Of a DNA stretch of 64,000 nucleotides, positions 27,817 through 36,193 are shown piece by piece. This DNA comes from Hyphomicrobiales bacterium (GTDB lineage Bacteria > Pseudomonadota > Alphaproteobacteria > Rhizobiales > Rhizobiaceae): contig UEIJ01000004.1 in the NCBI GenBank assembly GCA_900470195.1, forward strand, positions 124,001 to 188,000, read 5' to 3'. A model generated the notes under the pieces. That model made no database searches and had not been told where the DNA came from. It saw only the letters and a list, made by a program, of their open reading frames with translations. The stretch's first letter is position 1; each line of letters begins with the position of its first letter. The position numbers were made by a program, and so were the translations under genes.

Positions 27817-28512
27817 ATGAAACCTACTGACATAATCGACATGGCCGTCCTGCCCGAGAAGCGCGCCGTATCCGAAAAGGGCCTGAATTCCGCGGCGGTA
27901 AAGCCCGGACAATGCATGAAGCGTGATTTCATCTTGTGTTCCGCAGCGCGCGTTTTCAATCGCGACGGGTTTCAGGGTGCGAGCATCGACCTCATTGCCA
28001 GCGAAGCGGGCGTGTCACGCCAGACCATCTATAATCATTACCGCGACAAGGAAGCACTGCTTGCCGCCGTGGTCGAGGACGCGCTTGCACGCATGAATGC
28101 GAGCCTGTTCGCGGTTCTGGCTACCTTTCCCCAGACCGGCGACAATCTGGAAAATGATCTGGTGGCATTCTCCATTCGCATGAGCAGGAACTGCATCTAC
28201 GATTCTTCAGGCGCGTTTTTGCGCAAGATAATGCAGGCCAATGAGACCAACCTGCCGCTTGCCGCCAGTATTTGCAATACGAAAGGCCCGGCACAGGCTA
28301 TCCCTGCCATAGCCGCGCGTCTGGCCCGCCTTGCTATGGATGGTCATCTTCACGTTGACGACCCCGATTTGGCCGCGCGCCATTTCATGGCACTGATCAA
28401 CGCCGACACCCACTATCATATGCTGACCGGCCATTGCATAGATGATGCAATAATCGAGAAAAGTGCCGTGAATGGGGTGCGCACCTTCCTGCTGGCCTTT
28501 GGACGTCGATAG
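27817..28512 (+). CDS. TetR/AcrR family transcriptional regulator (probable repressor of the adjacent MFS pump)
   Basis: A 231-residue regulator. After a variable 35-residue leader comes the helix-turn-helix: FILCSAARVFNRDGFQGASI then LIASEAGVSRQTIYNHYRDKE. The C-terminal domain (about 100-225) resembles the AefR-type TetR C-terminal domain and should bind an inducer. It is divergent from the Bcr/CflA pump with about 290 bases between, containing inverted repeats. The start is uncertain: ATGs at 27841 and 27916 are also in frame. Confidence 0.85.
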   Translation: MKPTDIIDMAVLPEKRAVSEKGLNSAAVKPGQCMKRDFILCSAARVFNRDGFQGASIDLIASEAGVSRQTIYNHYRDKEALLAAVVEDALARMNASLFAVLATFPQTGDNLENDLVAFSIRMSRNCIYDSSGAFLRKIMQANETNLPLAASICNTKGPAQAIPAIAARLARLAMDGHLHVDDPDLAARHFMALINADTHYHMLTGHCIDDAIIEKSAVNGVRTFLLAFGRR

Positions 28513-28653
28513 AGTCGCAGCGCTCTGTGGCGTTCAAAAATTGCACAGCTTGAGCCCAGACCCATAGCCCTGTTACATTTTCAGGTCATATATCATCGTA
28601 TCCTGCGAGAACGAACTTGACATCGGCCTCCGAATCCGTGGGATAAGCAAACC

Positions 28654-29235
28654 ATGGTACAGGACCTAATCCGTTACGATATTCTAGCTCAGGAAGCCCT
28701 ACGCGGCGTCATTCGCAAGGTTCTTGCGGAAGTGGCCAAGGCCGGCTTGCCAGGTAACCACCATTTCTTCATCACGTTCCTGACCGGAGCGCCCGGTGTG
28801 CGAATTTCCTCGCGCCTGAAAGAGAAATATCCCGAGCAGATGACGATCGTTTTACAACATCAGTTCTGGGACATGCATGTAACTGACCAGCTTTTCGAAG
28901 TTGGCCTGTCCTTCGGCGATATCCCGGAAAAGCTGACTGTTCCGTTTTCAGCGGTTCGTGGTTTCTATGACCCTTCGGTCAATTTCGAACTCGAATTCGA
29001 TGTCGCTGTCAGCCAGCCCGAAAGCGACAATGACGAAGGTGGCAATGTCGCCCCTATCGAGATCGCCTCGACGGAAGCGCCTGTCGAGAAGGCGGAGAAG
29101 CCCAAGTCCAAATCACGCAAATCTGCAGCAGAAAAAGAAAACACTGCACCCAAAGATGGCAATGCAGATGACGCCGATAAGGACGCCAAACCTTCGGCCG
29201 ATGTTGTTTCGCTGGATGCATTCCGGAAGAAGTAG
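28654..29235 (+). CDS. sspB: SspB, ClpXP adaptor for ssrA-tagged proteins (alpha type)
   Basis: A 193-residue homologue of the alphaproteobacterial SspB adaptor, which binds the ssrA tag and delivers tagged proteins to ClpXP. The folded domain (about 1-125) begins with IRYDILAQEALRGVIRKVL and contains HHFFITFLTGAPGVRIS and QHQFWDMHVTDQLFEVGLSF, a peptide-binding groove region. An acidic, Lys-rich disordered linker (about 128-180) leads to a short C-terminal segment, VVSLDAFRKK, which in this family is the ClpX-binding tail. ssrA itself lies 2.4 kb upstream. Confidence 0.95.
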   Translation: MVQDLIRYDILAQEALRGVIRKVLAEVAKAGLPGNHHFFITFLTGAPGVRISSRLKEKYPEQMTIVLQHQFWDMHVTDQLFEVGLSFGDIPEKLTVPFSAVRGFYDPSVNFELEFDVAVSQPESDNDEGGNVAPIEIASTEAPVEKAEKPKSKSRKSAAEKENTAPKDGNADDADKDAKPSADVVSLDAFRKK

Positions 29236-29377
29236 TTCTGCACAAATCATCCAGTCAGCAGCTTATGACGTTTGCTGATTGGACATTTCGTTTTTGCTGT
29301 TGATTGCAATCAATGGTGAAAAACCGAACGACACTTTATACTTCGTCCTGACGGCAACCAATTCAGGATTGAATTCG

Positions 29378-29554
29378 ATGATTCGTGCAATCGCTCAGGC
29401 GGTGTTGTGGGTAAGCGGTCTCGTCGCAGCCTTCTTTGTGGCGAAGGACGAACCTAATTTCCCTCTTCTGCAAATGACGGTCGGGCTGATACTCCTGATT
29501 CTGGTTTCTTTGGCCATCTGGTGGTTCACCAATCCGAAAAACACGCAGAAATAG
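29378..29554 (+). CDS. Small two-segment membrane protein
   Basis: A 58-residue protein with two hydrophobic stretches, AVLWVSGLVAAFFVA and LLQMTVGLILLILVSLAIWW, and a short polar tail (FTNPKNTQK). I start it at the ATG at 29378, which has AGGA about 10 bases upstream; a longer frame to 29279 has no ribosome binding site. I do not recognise the family. It lies between sspB and DUF4169 on the same strand. Confidence 0.6.
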   Translation: MIRAIAQAVLWVSGLVAAFFVAKDEPNFPLLQMTVGLILLILVSLAIWWFTNPKNTQK

Positions 29555-29634
29555 CACCGTCCTGTTACGCACTTGCAGGACCTGACCGAAACGCGGTAAT
29601 TTTCGGGAAACCTTCAACGTTTCCGTATGGTTCC

Positions 29635-29835
29635 ATGAGCGATATTGTCAACCTTCGGCAGTTCAAAAAACAGAAAGCCCGCGCTGAGAAAGAACAGCAG
29701 GCTGACCGTAACCGCGTTCTTTTCGGTCGAACGAAATCTGAAAAGAGCTTCGCGCAGGCAGAGACGACAAAAGCGCAGCGTTTTCTGGACCAGAACCGCC
29801 TCGAGAAAAACGACAAGCCGGACGGAAAAAAGTGA
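29635..29835 (+). CDS. DUF4169 family protein
   Basis: A 66-residue, highly charged protein beginning MSDIVNLRQFKKQKARAEKE, the DUF4169 signature, with many Lys, Arg and Gln and a likely continuous helix. Starting at the internal ATG 29635 leaves out an unconserved N-terminal extension. Its stop overlaps the start of the next gene by four bases (GTGA), so the two are translationally coupled. Function unknown. Confidence 0.85.
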   Translation: MSDIVNLRQFKKQKARAEKEQQADRNRVLFGRTKSEKSFAQAETTKAQRFLDQNRLEKNDKPDGKK

Positions 29836-30077
29836 CCGTATCGGGCCGGCTACGCAAACATTCCGTCAGTATCCGCGGGCACGCGACCAGCTATACGCTT
29901 GAAGATGCATTCTTTGAATTGATTGAGGAAATCGCCGCCGCACGGGAGCTTTCCGTTGCAGCCTTGATTGCTGAAATCGACAGCAGACGGGACAGGTCGA
30001 TTAATCTGTCTTCCGCACTCAGGCTGCATGTCCTGAACTGGCTTAAATCCAGAACAGGCATGAAAACAGAAGCTTGA
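29832..30077 (+). CDS. Ribbon-helix-helix domain protein
   Basis: An 81-residue protein starting at a GTG that overlaps the DUF4169 stop. KHSVSIRGHATSYTLEDAFFELI is a ribbon-helix-helix fold: a beta strand (HSVSIRGH) for DNA contact followed by two helices. It resembles small RHH proteins conserved beside DUF4169 in rhizobia. It may be a DNA-binding regulator, but it has no toxin partner of the usual kind next to it, so an antitoxin role is not supported. Confidence 0.8.
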   Translation: MTVSGRLRKHSVSIRGHATSYTLEDAFFELIEEIAAARELSVAALIAEIDSRRDRSINLSSALRLHVLNWLKSRTGMKTEA

Positions 30078-30100
30078 AGCGGGTCGGGTGAAAACGCGCT

Positions 30101-33100
30101 TTAAGGCTGGGTTGCCGGTACAGCAGGCACCTCTTCCAGACTTTTCAGGAATTCGTTGAGGGATTGTCCGCCGTCTGGCGATGCAAGGGGAGCATTCGTC
30201 CCTCCCGCCGGAGCGGCTTGCGGCTTCTGCGCCTCAAGCTGTTGCGCCTCCTCGGCAGCTTTCCGGGCGACCTCACGTGCCTTGGCGTCAGCACGGCGCC
30301 TCGCCTCTTCCTCACGCTGCGAACGGTCGCGTTCTGCTCCCTCCGCCTCAAAAAGCCCAAGCTCGCGGCGAAGACGCTGCTTCTCCATGAGGCTCGCCTG
30401 CATGGATTCTACACGCTCCTGTTCGCGCTCGAGAGCACGCTGGGTAAGGAACTGGATCAAGGGCTGCTTATCGAATGTCACCTCTGGGGCGCCGTAGGTG
30501 CCGCCCACAGAAAACGCCACCTGCGGGGAGATGCCAGTATCGGCACTATCGTCACTCTGGAACGTCAGGGTGCCGTTTCCGCCGATCCCGAGCGTAGACA
30601 GATCGAATTGCAGATCACCGAGAAGGGTTGCATTCCCATCATTCAGATTGGCCGCGGCCATACGCGCCACACCGCCGCTGATCGTAAAGTCAAACCGCGC
30701 GTTACCCGGTGCGAATGTGCCCTGCCCGGTGGCTTTATCGGCAATACCAACAAACTGCCTGGAAGCGAGCTTATCCGGCCCCGAGGACTGATCGCCGGTC
30801 GCATCGGCGGCCGCGATCATAGCGGGCAGTGCCGTCCCATCCAGACCATTGAGGGTGAAATTCTCTATGTCGAAACTTGCCGTTCCGGCCAGCGAACTGA
30901 TCAGGGCCGCGACACTCTCGCCACTGCCGTTCAGATCGACAGCAGCTTTCACCCCGCCGCCCATCGGAACAACACCGTTCTCCAGCCGGTAAAAATCCTT
31001 TAGATCTGCGCCGCTCCACTTGAGTTCCGTGGAGAGGAGAGCATTCTTGCCGCTGTTGCTCAGGGAAACGTTACCGACCAGATAACCACCTGCCCAATTG
31101 CCGGTCAATTCGTTCATCTGGAGGCCATCGACGGTCTTCAGCAGCCGCGTGGAAAACTCTGTAGCGGTCCCGAACCCGTCCATGTGGGCCTGCGCGACAT
31201 TGAGTTTTACATCCAGCAATAGCGGCAGCGACGGTCGAACAGCGAATGCGCCACGCGGCCAGATCGTCTTTGCAGTGGGCTTTGCCGGCTCGAACGCATC
31301 TTGCCCAAGCATGATCGCTGCGAGACTGTCGACCTCAAGCGCAGCGAGCTTTGCTTCACCCTTGAGCTGCGGCAGTCCGCTATCTGCAAAATTGGCTTCC
31401 AGTCGCGCCGAAACCTCTTCTCCGTCCAGCTTCCCTGCCAGATTGGGAAACCGTAAGATACCTTTTGCAAATTGGAAGTCGCTGGCGAGGTCTGCTGAAA
31501 GCCCCTCGCCAAATCCGGGCAATGCGAAACCCGCAGTAGCGATGAACGGCTGCAGATCGGCAGACTTCAACTGAGCCTTGCCACTGGCAGCGATATCTCC
31601 GCCAACCAGCGAAATCACTCCGTCAGCCGTCGCTGACCCATCAGGTGCCGAGAGCTTGAGAAGTGTCCGCATACCTGCGCTCGGCGCGCCCTGCATACTC
31701 AGATCGGCAGTTAACTCGCCAGCAAGTCCCAGCGGCAGAGTGGGCAGACCAATCAGCGCAAGCACCGCTTCGCCTTGTTCCGATGTGGCGGTACCGTTCA
31801 ATTGCATTTGCAACGGCTCGCTCTCACCTTCGCCACCGCTCGCCGTTCCAGACAAATCCAGCTTCATTCCGCCCGCTTTGCCAGTAACGCTGAATGAAAA
31901 TTCGCCAACACCGGGAGGATTTTTGGTTTTAACCTCGGCTGGGCGGTCGCTCTTGCCCTTGGATGCAGGACTTTTTGTCGGCGCTTTGCCAGCTGCCGAC
32001 ACGGCAGGGGAAACTGCGTTGGCGATGAGATTGATCTCGCTTTCTTCAAACAGCCCTGGGAAATTGGCTGCGCGCATCGAAAGCGCATGGAACAGCGGCA
32101 ACTGTGGATAGCGATTGGCCATCAGCGAAAGGAACCGTGAAAGGTCAGCCGACAGAATAGTCGCGTCGAGCGAACCGGACGGCGTATTGGCAAAAGGCTC
32201 GTAAGTGCCGGTTGCGGTCAGCGTCGTCCCCGCCACGTCGCCTATCAGCAGTCGATCGAAATCGAAGCGTCCGTCATGCAGCCTGAGCGCCATATCGACA
32301 TTGCCGGCCTCCATGTCCTGATAACGGACGGGCCCCGCCTTGAACGCCAGGTTCAGCGACTGACCGTCAAGCAGACCGAGGCCGTCGCCGCTGGAGAAAA
32401 ATCCGGTAAAGGCTTGCAGGGCTTCGCTTTCCACCACCCCGCCATTGAGGGCGAGCGTTATTGCGGGCTGCGCCAGCCCCTTCACTTCGCGAACGAAAGA
32501 GCCTTTGAGCGCCGTTTTCCCCAACGCGATTTCGAGATTATCGATCCGCTGCATCCCGTCGCGAAGCTCGACCTGACCCGAGAATCCTGCACCGTCGAGC
32601 TTACGTACGGAATCATCCACGGTCTCGTTGAGCCAGCTTGCCAGACCCGATGGCTGGCGCGAGGCAACCAGCATATCGCCCCTGAAACCGAAATCCTTTC
32701 CAACCGAAAGCGTACCCTTGGCTTCGACCTTGGTTCGCCCGGGAAGATCGGCAGCGAACTGACGAATATTCCAGTTGTTTCCATCGGGCTCCGCACTCAC
32801 CGTGACCGAGCGTATCGTCGTGCCGCCAGCAATAACTGCAGGCAGGCGCAGATCCACATTGCCGGGTATGGACGGGATAGGCAACTGTTCTAGAACACGG
32901 CGCGCTATCGCCATACGATCCGCAACCGGCATGGCGGAACCGGATTGTTCTTCGCTGGAGGCTTCATTCGGCCCCCAGAAAAGCTGCTGTCCGTCGGCAC
33001 TGACCTCGAAGCGCGGCTTGTCGCCATAATCGATGAACGCCTTGCCGTTCACCACATAGGGATTGTCGGCAGGCCCCTGCTCCATCCGGAATTCACTGGC

Positions 33101-33937
33101 ATCAAAGCGACTGCGATCCGCCTTGAACTTTCCGGTTACACGCACGCCACTGAAAAAGGGCGTTTCCGTCGGTGCCTTCTGGTCTTTGCCTGCTTTCGCA
33201 ATTACATCAGAAGAGCGGAGCGAAAAGTCACCGGCATAATCGAGCCGGCCTTCAGTCACGGTCACATCGCCATCCGTCTCGAAAGTAGCCGGGATTGCCT
33301 CCGGTGAGATTCGAGCCCGAACGCGCAGCGATCCATCCGGCTTCGCTTCACCACTTGTCAGGTCGACTGCAAGCCTTTCTCCCCGCAAGACGAGGCTTCC
33401 GTTTGCCTGCCACGGCCCCGCCAAACTGTTTGCAGAAATCACGGCATTGAGTTCGGTTGCCGTATGACTGCGACCGCTTGCCTCTTCGCGAAGGATGATC
33501 GTTCCATCTTTGACGGAAAGCCGTTCCAGTTTGATTTTCGCCGGATCAAGCGGCGTTGACGGACGGATCGCCCAATCCACCTTGCCATCCCTGTCGAGCG
33601 AAATCGTCGCGCGCGGACGGTCCACACGCATGTCGAAAATCAGAAGCTGCCCGCGCAGGAACGGCATCAGTTCGGCATCCATCGAAAACGTATCGACAGT
33701 CATTACGGGATGAGCCGCATCGGCCCCCACACGCACATCGGAAAACGCGACAGAAGGAAACGGTAAAAGCCGCGCACTGACATCACCGGCGACCTTGACG
33801 GGACGTCCCAGAACACGGCTGGCCTCGCGCTCGAAATCGGCGCGATAGCCGCTCCAGTCAACAAAAGGCGGCACGACGAGTGCTGCCGTCAACAGCAGCA
33901 CGAGAAGCCCGCCGACGATGACGAATATGCGGCCCAA
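30101..33937 (-). CDS. AsmA family protein
   Basis: A 1278-residue envelope protein with a single N-terminal transmembrane helix (IFVIVGGLLVLLLTAALVVPPF) and a large periplasmic beta-rich body. The start DWSGYRADFEREASRVLGRPVKVAGDVSARLLPFPS is the AsmA N-terminal domain, and the C-terminal part (about 950-1150) is the AsmA_2 type. The last 100 residues are charged and helical (EREQERVESMQ, then Arg/Glu/Ala/Gln-rich), with a Pro-rich end. AsmA-like proteins form long grooves that move lipids between the membranes; this is family knowledge. It converges on the RHH gene with a 23-base gap and appears monocistronic. Confidence 0.92.
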   Translation of the reverse strand: MGRIFVIVGGLLVLLLTAALVVPPFVDWSGYRADFEREASRVLGRPVKVAGDVSARLLPFPSVAFSDVRVGADAAHPVMTVDTFSMDAELMPFLRGQLLIFDMRVDRPRATISLDRDGKVDWAIRPSTPLDPAKIKLERLSVKDGTIILREEASGRSHTATELNAVISANSLAGPWQANGSLVLRGERLAVDLTSGEAKPDGSLRVRARISPEAIPATFETDGDVTVTEGRLDYAGDFSLRSSDVIAKAGKDQKAPTETPFFSGVRVTGKFKADRSRFDASEFRMEQGPADNPYVVNGKAFIDYGDKPRFEVSADGQQLFWGPNEASSEEQSGSAMPVADRMAIARRVLEQLPIPSIPGNVDLRLPAVIAGGTTIRSVTVSAEPDGNNWNIRQFAADLPGRTKVEAKGTLSVGKDFGFRGDMLVASRQPSGLASWLNETVDDSVRKLDGAGFSGQVELRDGMQRIDNLEIALGKTALKGSFVREVKGLAQPAITLALNGGVVESEALQAFTGFFSSGDGLGLLDGQSLNLAFKAGPVRYQDMEAGNVDMALRLHDGRFDFDRLLIGDVAGTTLTATGTYEPFANTPSGSLDATILSADLSRFLSLMANRYPQLPLFHALSMRAANFPGLFEESEINLIANAVSPAVSAAGKAPTKSPASKGKSDRPAEVKTKNPPGVGEFSFSVTGKAGGMKLDLSGTASGGEGESEPLQMQLNGTATSEQGEAVLALIGLPTLPLGLAGELTADLSMQGAPSAGMRTLLKLSAPDGSATADGVISLVGGDIAASGKAQLKSADLQPFIATAGFALPGFGEGLSADLASDFQFAKGILRFPNLAGKLDGEEVSARLEANFADSGLPQLKGEAKLAALEVDSLAAIMLGQDAFEPAKPTAKTIWPRGAFAVRPSLPLLLDVKLNVAQAHMDGFGTATEFSTRLLKTVDGLQMNELTGNWAGGYLVGNVSLSNSGKNALLSTELKWSGADLKDFYRLENGVVPMGGGVKAAVDLNGSGESVAALISSLAGTASFDIENFTLNGLDGTALPAMIAAADATGDQSSGPDKLASRQFVGIADKATGQGTFAPGNARFDFTISGGVARMAAANLNDGNATLLGDLQFDLSTLGIGGNGTLTFQSDDSADTGISPQVAFSVGGTYGAPEVTFDKQPLIQFLTQRALEREQERVESMQASLMEKQRLRRELGLFEAEGAERDRSQREEEARRRADAKAREVARKAAEEAQQLEAQKPQAAPAGGTNAPLASPDGGQSLNEFLKSLEEVPAVPATQP

Positions 33938-34122
33938 AAACCAGCTCCGGTCAAACAGATTGCAAGTTAGCGCGAAACAAAGAGTGAATCACGCTGTCTT
34001 TATCTGCGCAACATAACGGCATCGATCCGGCGACAACAAGGCAAATTGCATCGCAGGCACGCCGATATGCACGCCTGCCTGAATCAAACTTTCCGAAAAC
34101 CAGTCCAAACGGCTGATTTGAA

Positions 34123-35532
34123 TCACGAAATCAGGATTTTACCCGGATTCATGATGTTGTCGGGATCGAGCGCCTTCTTGATAGCGCGCATGTAATCCGT
34201 CGCTTCACCCAGCTCCATGGCAAGATACTTCATCTTGCCCTGCCCGATGCCGTGTTCGCCAGTGCAGGTTCCCTCCATGGCAATGGCGCGCTTGGCCAGC
34301 CGGTCCATGAAAGCTTCGGCACGCTCCATTTCGCTCTCATCGTCCGCATCCAGAAGCAGAAGAAGATGGAAGTTTCCATCACCCACATGCCCGACAATCG
34401 GAGCAATCAGGCCTGTTTCGGCAAGGTCCTTTTCCGTCTCGCCTATGCAATCGGCCAGCCGCGAAATCGGCACGCAGACGTCGGTCGAAACGCCTTTGCA
34501 GCCCGGCCTCAGAAGGAAGGACGCAAGATAGGCGTCATGCCGTGCGCGCCACAGCCGGTCACGCTCCTCGGCATTGTGGGTCCATCGGAAATCTCCGCCA
34601 CCATTGCCCGCAGCAATCTCTCCAAACAATTCCGCCTGTTCGGCAACGCCGCTTTCTGTGCCGTGGAACTCGACGAACAGATAGGGCTGCGCCTCGTAAG
34701 GCAGCTTGGAATGCAGGATCAGCGCCTGCATCTGAAGCGTATTCACAAGCTCGATACGCGCAACGGGAATGCCCATCTGGATGGTTTCGATCACTGTGCG
34801 ACACGCCGAGTCCACATCTGGAAAAGGACAAATGCCGCCGGAGATCGCCTGCGGAATCCCCTGCAGTTTCAATGTCAGTTCGGTAATGATGCCAAGTGTT
34901 CCCTCGGCTCCGACAAGCAGCCTGGTCAGATCGTAACCCGCAGCCGTTTTCTTCACCCGTTTGGAAGTCTCGATCAAGCGGCCATCCGGCATTACCGCCT
35001 TCAATGCCAGAACGTTCTCGCGCATGGTCCCATAGCGCACCGCATTCGTGCCGGAGGCGCGGGTGGAAGCCATGCCGCCCAGTGTTGCATTGGCACCGGG
35101 ATCAATCGGAAAGAACAGCCCCGTGTCGCGCAGATATTCATTCAGTTCCCGGCGCGTAACGCCCGGCTCCACCACGCAATCGAGATCTTCCGCGTGCACG
35201 GCAATCACCCTGTTCATGCGCGTGAGATCCAGCGACACACCGCCCGCAGGAGCGTTAACCTGTCCTTCAAGCGATGAACCGGCACCGAAGGCGATAATCG
35301 GCACACGATGTTCGGCGCAGATGCGGACAACATCCTGCACTTCGTGCGCATTCTCCGCAAAGATGACGATGTCTGGCGCCTGCGTCGGCACATAGGTCGT
35401 CGTGTGGCCGTGCTGTTCGCGGATAGCCTGGCCGGTTTGAGCACGCTCGCCGAAACGCTGCTTGAGGATACCCACTGCTGCTGCAATACCGTTCTCATTG
35501 CGTGCCAGCGCGACAACATTTTCAAGCGACAT
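34123..35532 (-). CDS. FAD-binding oxidase, D-lactate dehydrogenase / glycolate oxidase GlcD type
   Basis: A 469-residue flavoenzyme of the PCMH/VAO superfamily. The N-terminal FAD domain shows VPIIAFGAGSSLEGQVNAPAGGVSLDLTRMN (in parts: FGAGSSLEGQ; GGVSLDLTRM) and PGANATLGGMASTRASGTNAVRYGTMRENVL. The C-terminal cap domain has VGHVGDGNFH and TGEHGIGQGKMKYL, which carry substrate and metal-binding His and Glu. It oxidises a 2-hydroxy acid such as D-lactate or glycolate. The preceding UPF0303 gene lies 23 bases upstream on the same strand. Confidence 0.92.
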   Translation of the reverse strand: MSLENVVALARNENGIAAAVGILKQRFGERAQTGQAIREQHGHTTTYVPTQAPDIVIFAENAHEVQDVVRICAEHRVPIIAFGAGSSLEGQVNAPAGGVSLDLTRMNRVIAVHAEDLDCVVEPGVTRRELNEYLRDTGLFFPIDPGANATLGGMASTRASGTNAVRYGTMRENVLALKAVMPDGRLIETSKRVKKTAAGYDLTRLLVGAEGTLGIITELTLKLQGIPQAISGGICPFPDVDSACRTVIETIQMGIPVARIELVNTLQMQALILHSKLPYEAQPYLFVEFHGTESGVAEQAELFGEIAAGNGGGDFRWTHNAEERDRLWRARHDAYLASFLLRPGCKGVSTDVCVPISRLADCIGETEKDLAETGLIAPIVGHVGDGNFHLLLLLDADDESEMERAEAFMDRLAKRAIAMEGTCTGEHGIGQGKMKYLAMELGEATDYMRAIKKALDPDNIMNPGKILIS

Positions 35533-35555
35533 CGTTCATTCTCCGAAACTGATAC

Positions 35556-36065
35556 TCAAACGGCAGGGAGAGCCAGTGCAAGCGGGTCTTGTCCAAGGTG
35601 TCCGGCAACGGCCCGGATCACGAGATTATGGTCATCACGCTGCGGCAACCCTGATACAATAACGGCGCCGATCACGCCTGCCCCGGCAACGCGGATCGGA
35701 AATCCACCACCTGCGAGCGCGTAATCTTCCACATTCAATGCTTTATGGGGCGCAAACATGCGGTCGTCGCGATTCTGCTCCAGAACAAGACGATAGGTCG
35801 AAGCGTGAAAGCGGCGTACGACATTGAACTTGCGGCGCAACCATTCCTGATTGTCCACAGTGCTTCCTGCAGTCGTCGCATAAAATAATTGCCGGTCCCA
35901 CAGGGAAATTTCCGTGGCAATACCGAGCTTTTCCTTCACGGCGATATCGCGAATGCGCGAGCCCAGTGCAAATGCACCGTTCTCGTCAAATGACGGAAAA
36001 ATAAGCGCCTGTTCCTGTCGGATGATCTGTGCAATCGTTTGCCTGGTGTCTTCGCCCTGTGCCAT
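35556..36065 (-). CDS. UPF0303 family protein (heme-degrading-like / GlcG-HbpS-like fold)
   Basis: A 169-residue protein of the UPF0303 family. Conserved parts are IFPSFDENGAFALGSRIRDIA, SLWDRQLFYATTAGSTVDNQEW with RRKFNVVRRFHAST, and GGGFPIRVAGAGVIGAVIVSGLPQRDDH. The family shares the fold of HbpS and GlcG. The ATG at 36065 follows GGGGAA at 11 bases; ATGs at 36074 and 36092 are alternatives. It is likely co-transcribed with the following FAD oxidase, which recalls the glc operon where GlcG accompanies GlcD; a shared role in 2-hydroxy acid oxidation is inference. Confidence 0.85.
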   Translation of the reverse strand: MAQGEDTRQTIAQIIRQEQALIFPSFDENGAFALGSRIRDIAVKEKLGIATEISLWDRQLFYATTAGSTVDNQEWLRRKFNVVRRFHASTYRLVLEQNRDDRMFAPHKALNVEDYALAGGGFPIRVAGAGVIGAVIVSGLPQRDDHNLVIRAVAGHLGQDPLALALPAV

Positions 36066-36193
36066 TTTCTGCATTTCCCCAATGAACTGCACGAAATCTG
36101 TGCGTCCCTTGTGCGCCTTCGATCACGTGATTGCAATAAGGCTTCTCAGCCATCAAACTTGATTGATCGGATGCAATCCACTAGTGGAGCCTT

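Noticed and set aside
29832-30077. Ribbon-helix-helix gene as the antitoxin of a toxin-antitoxin pair
   Set aside because: The coupled gene encodes a charged DUF4169 protein with no toxin fold (no RelE, PIN, CcdB or MazF motifs).
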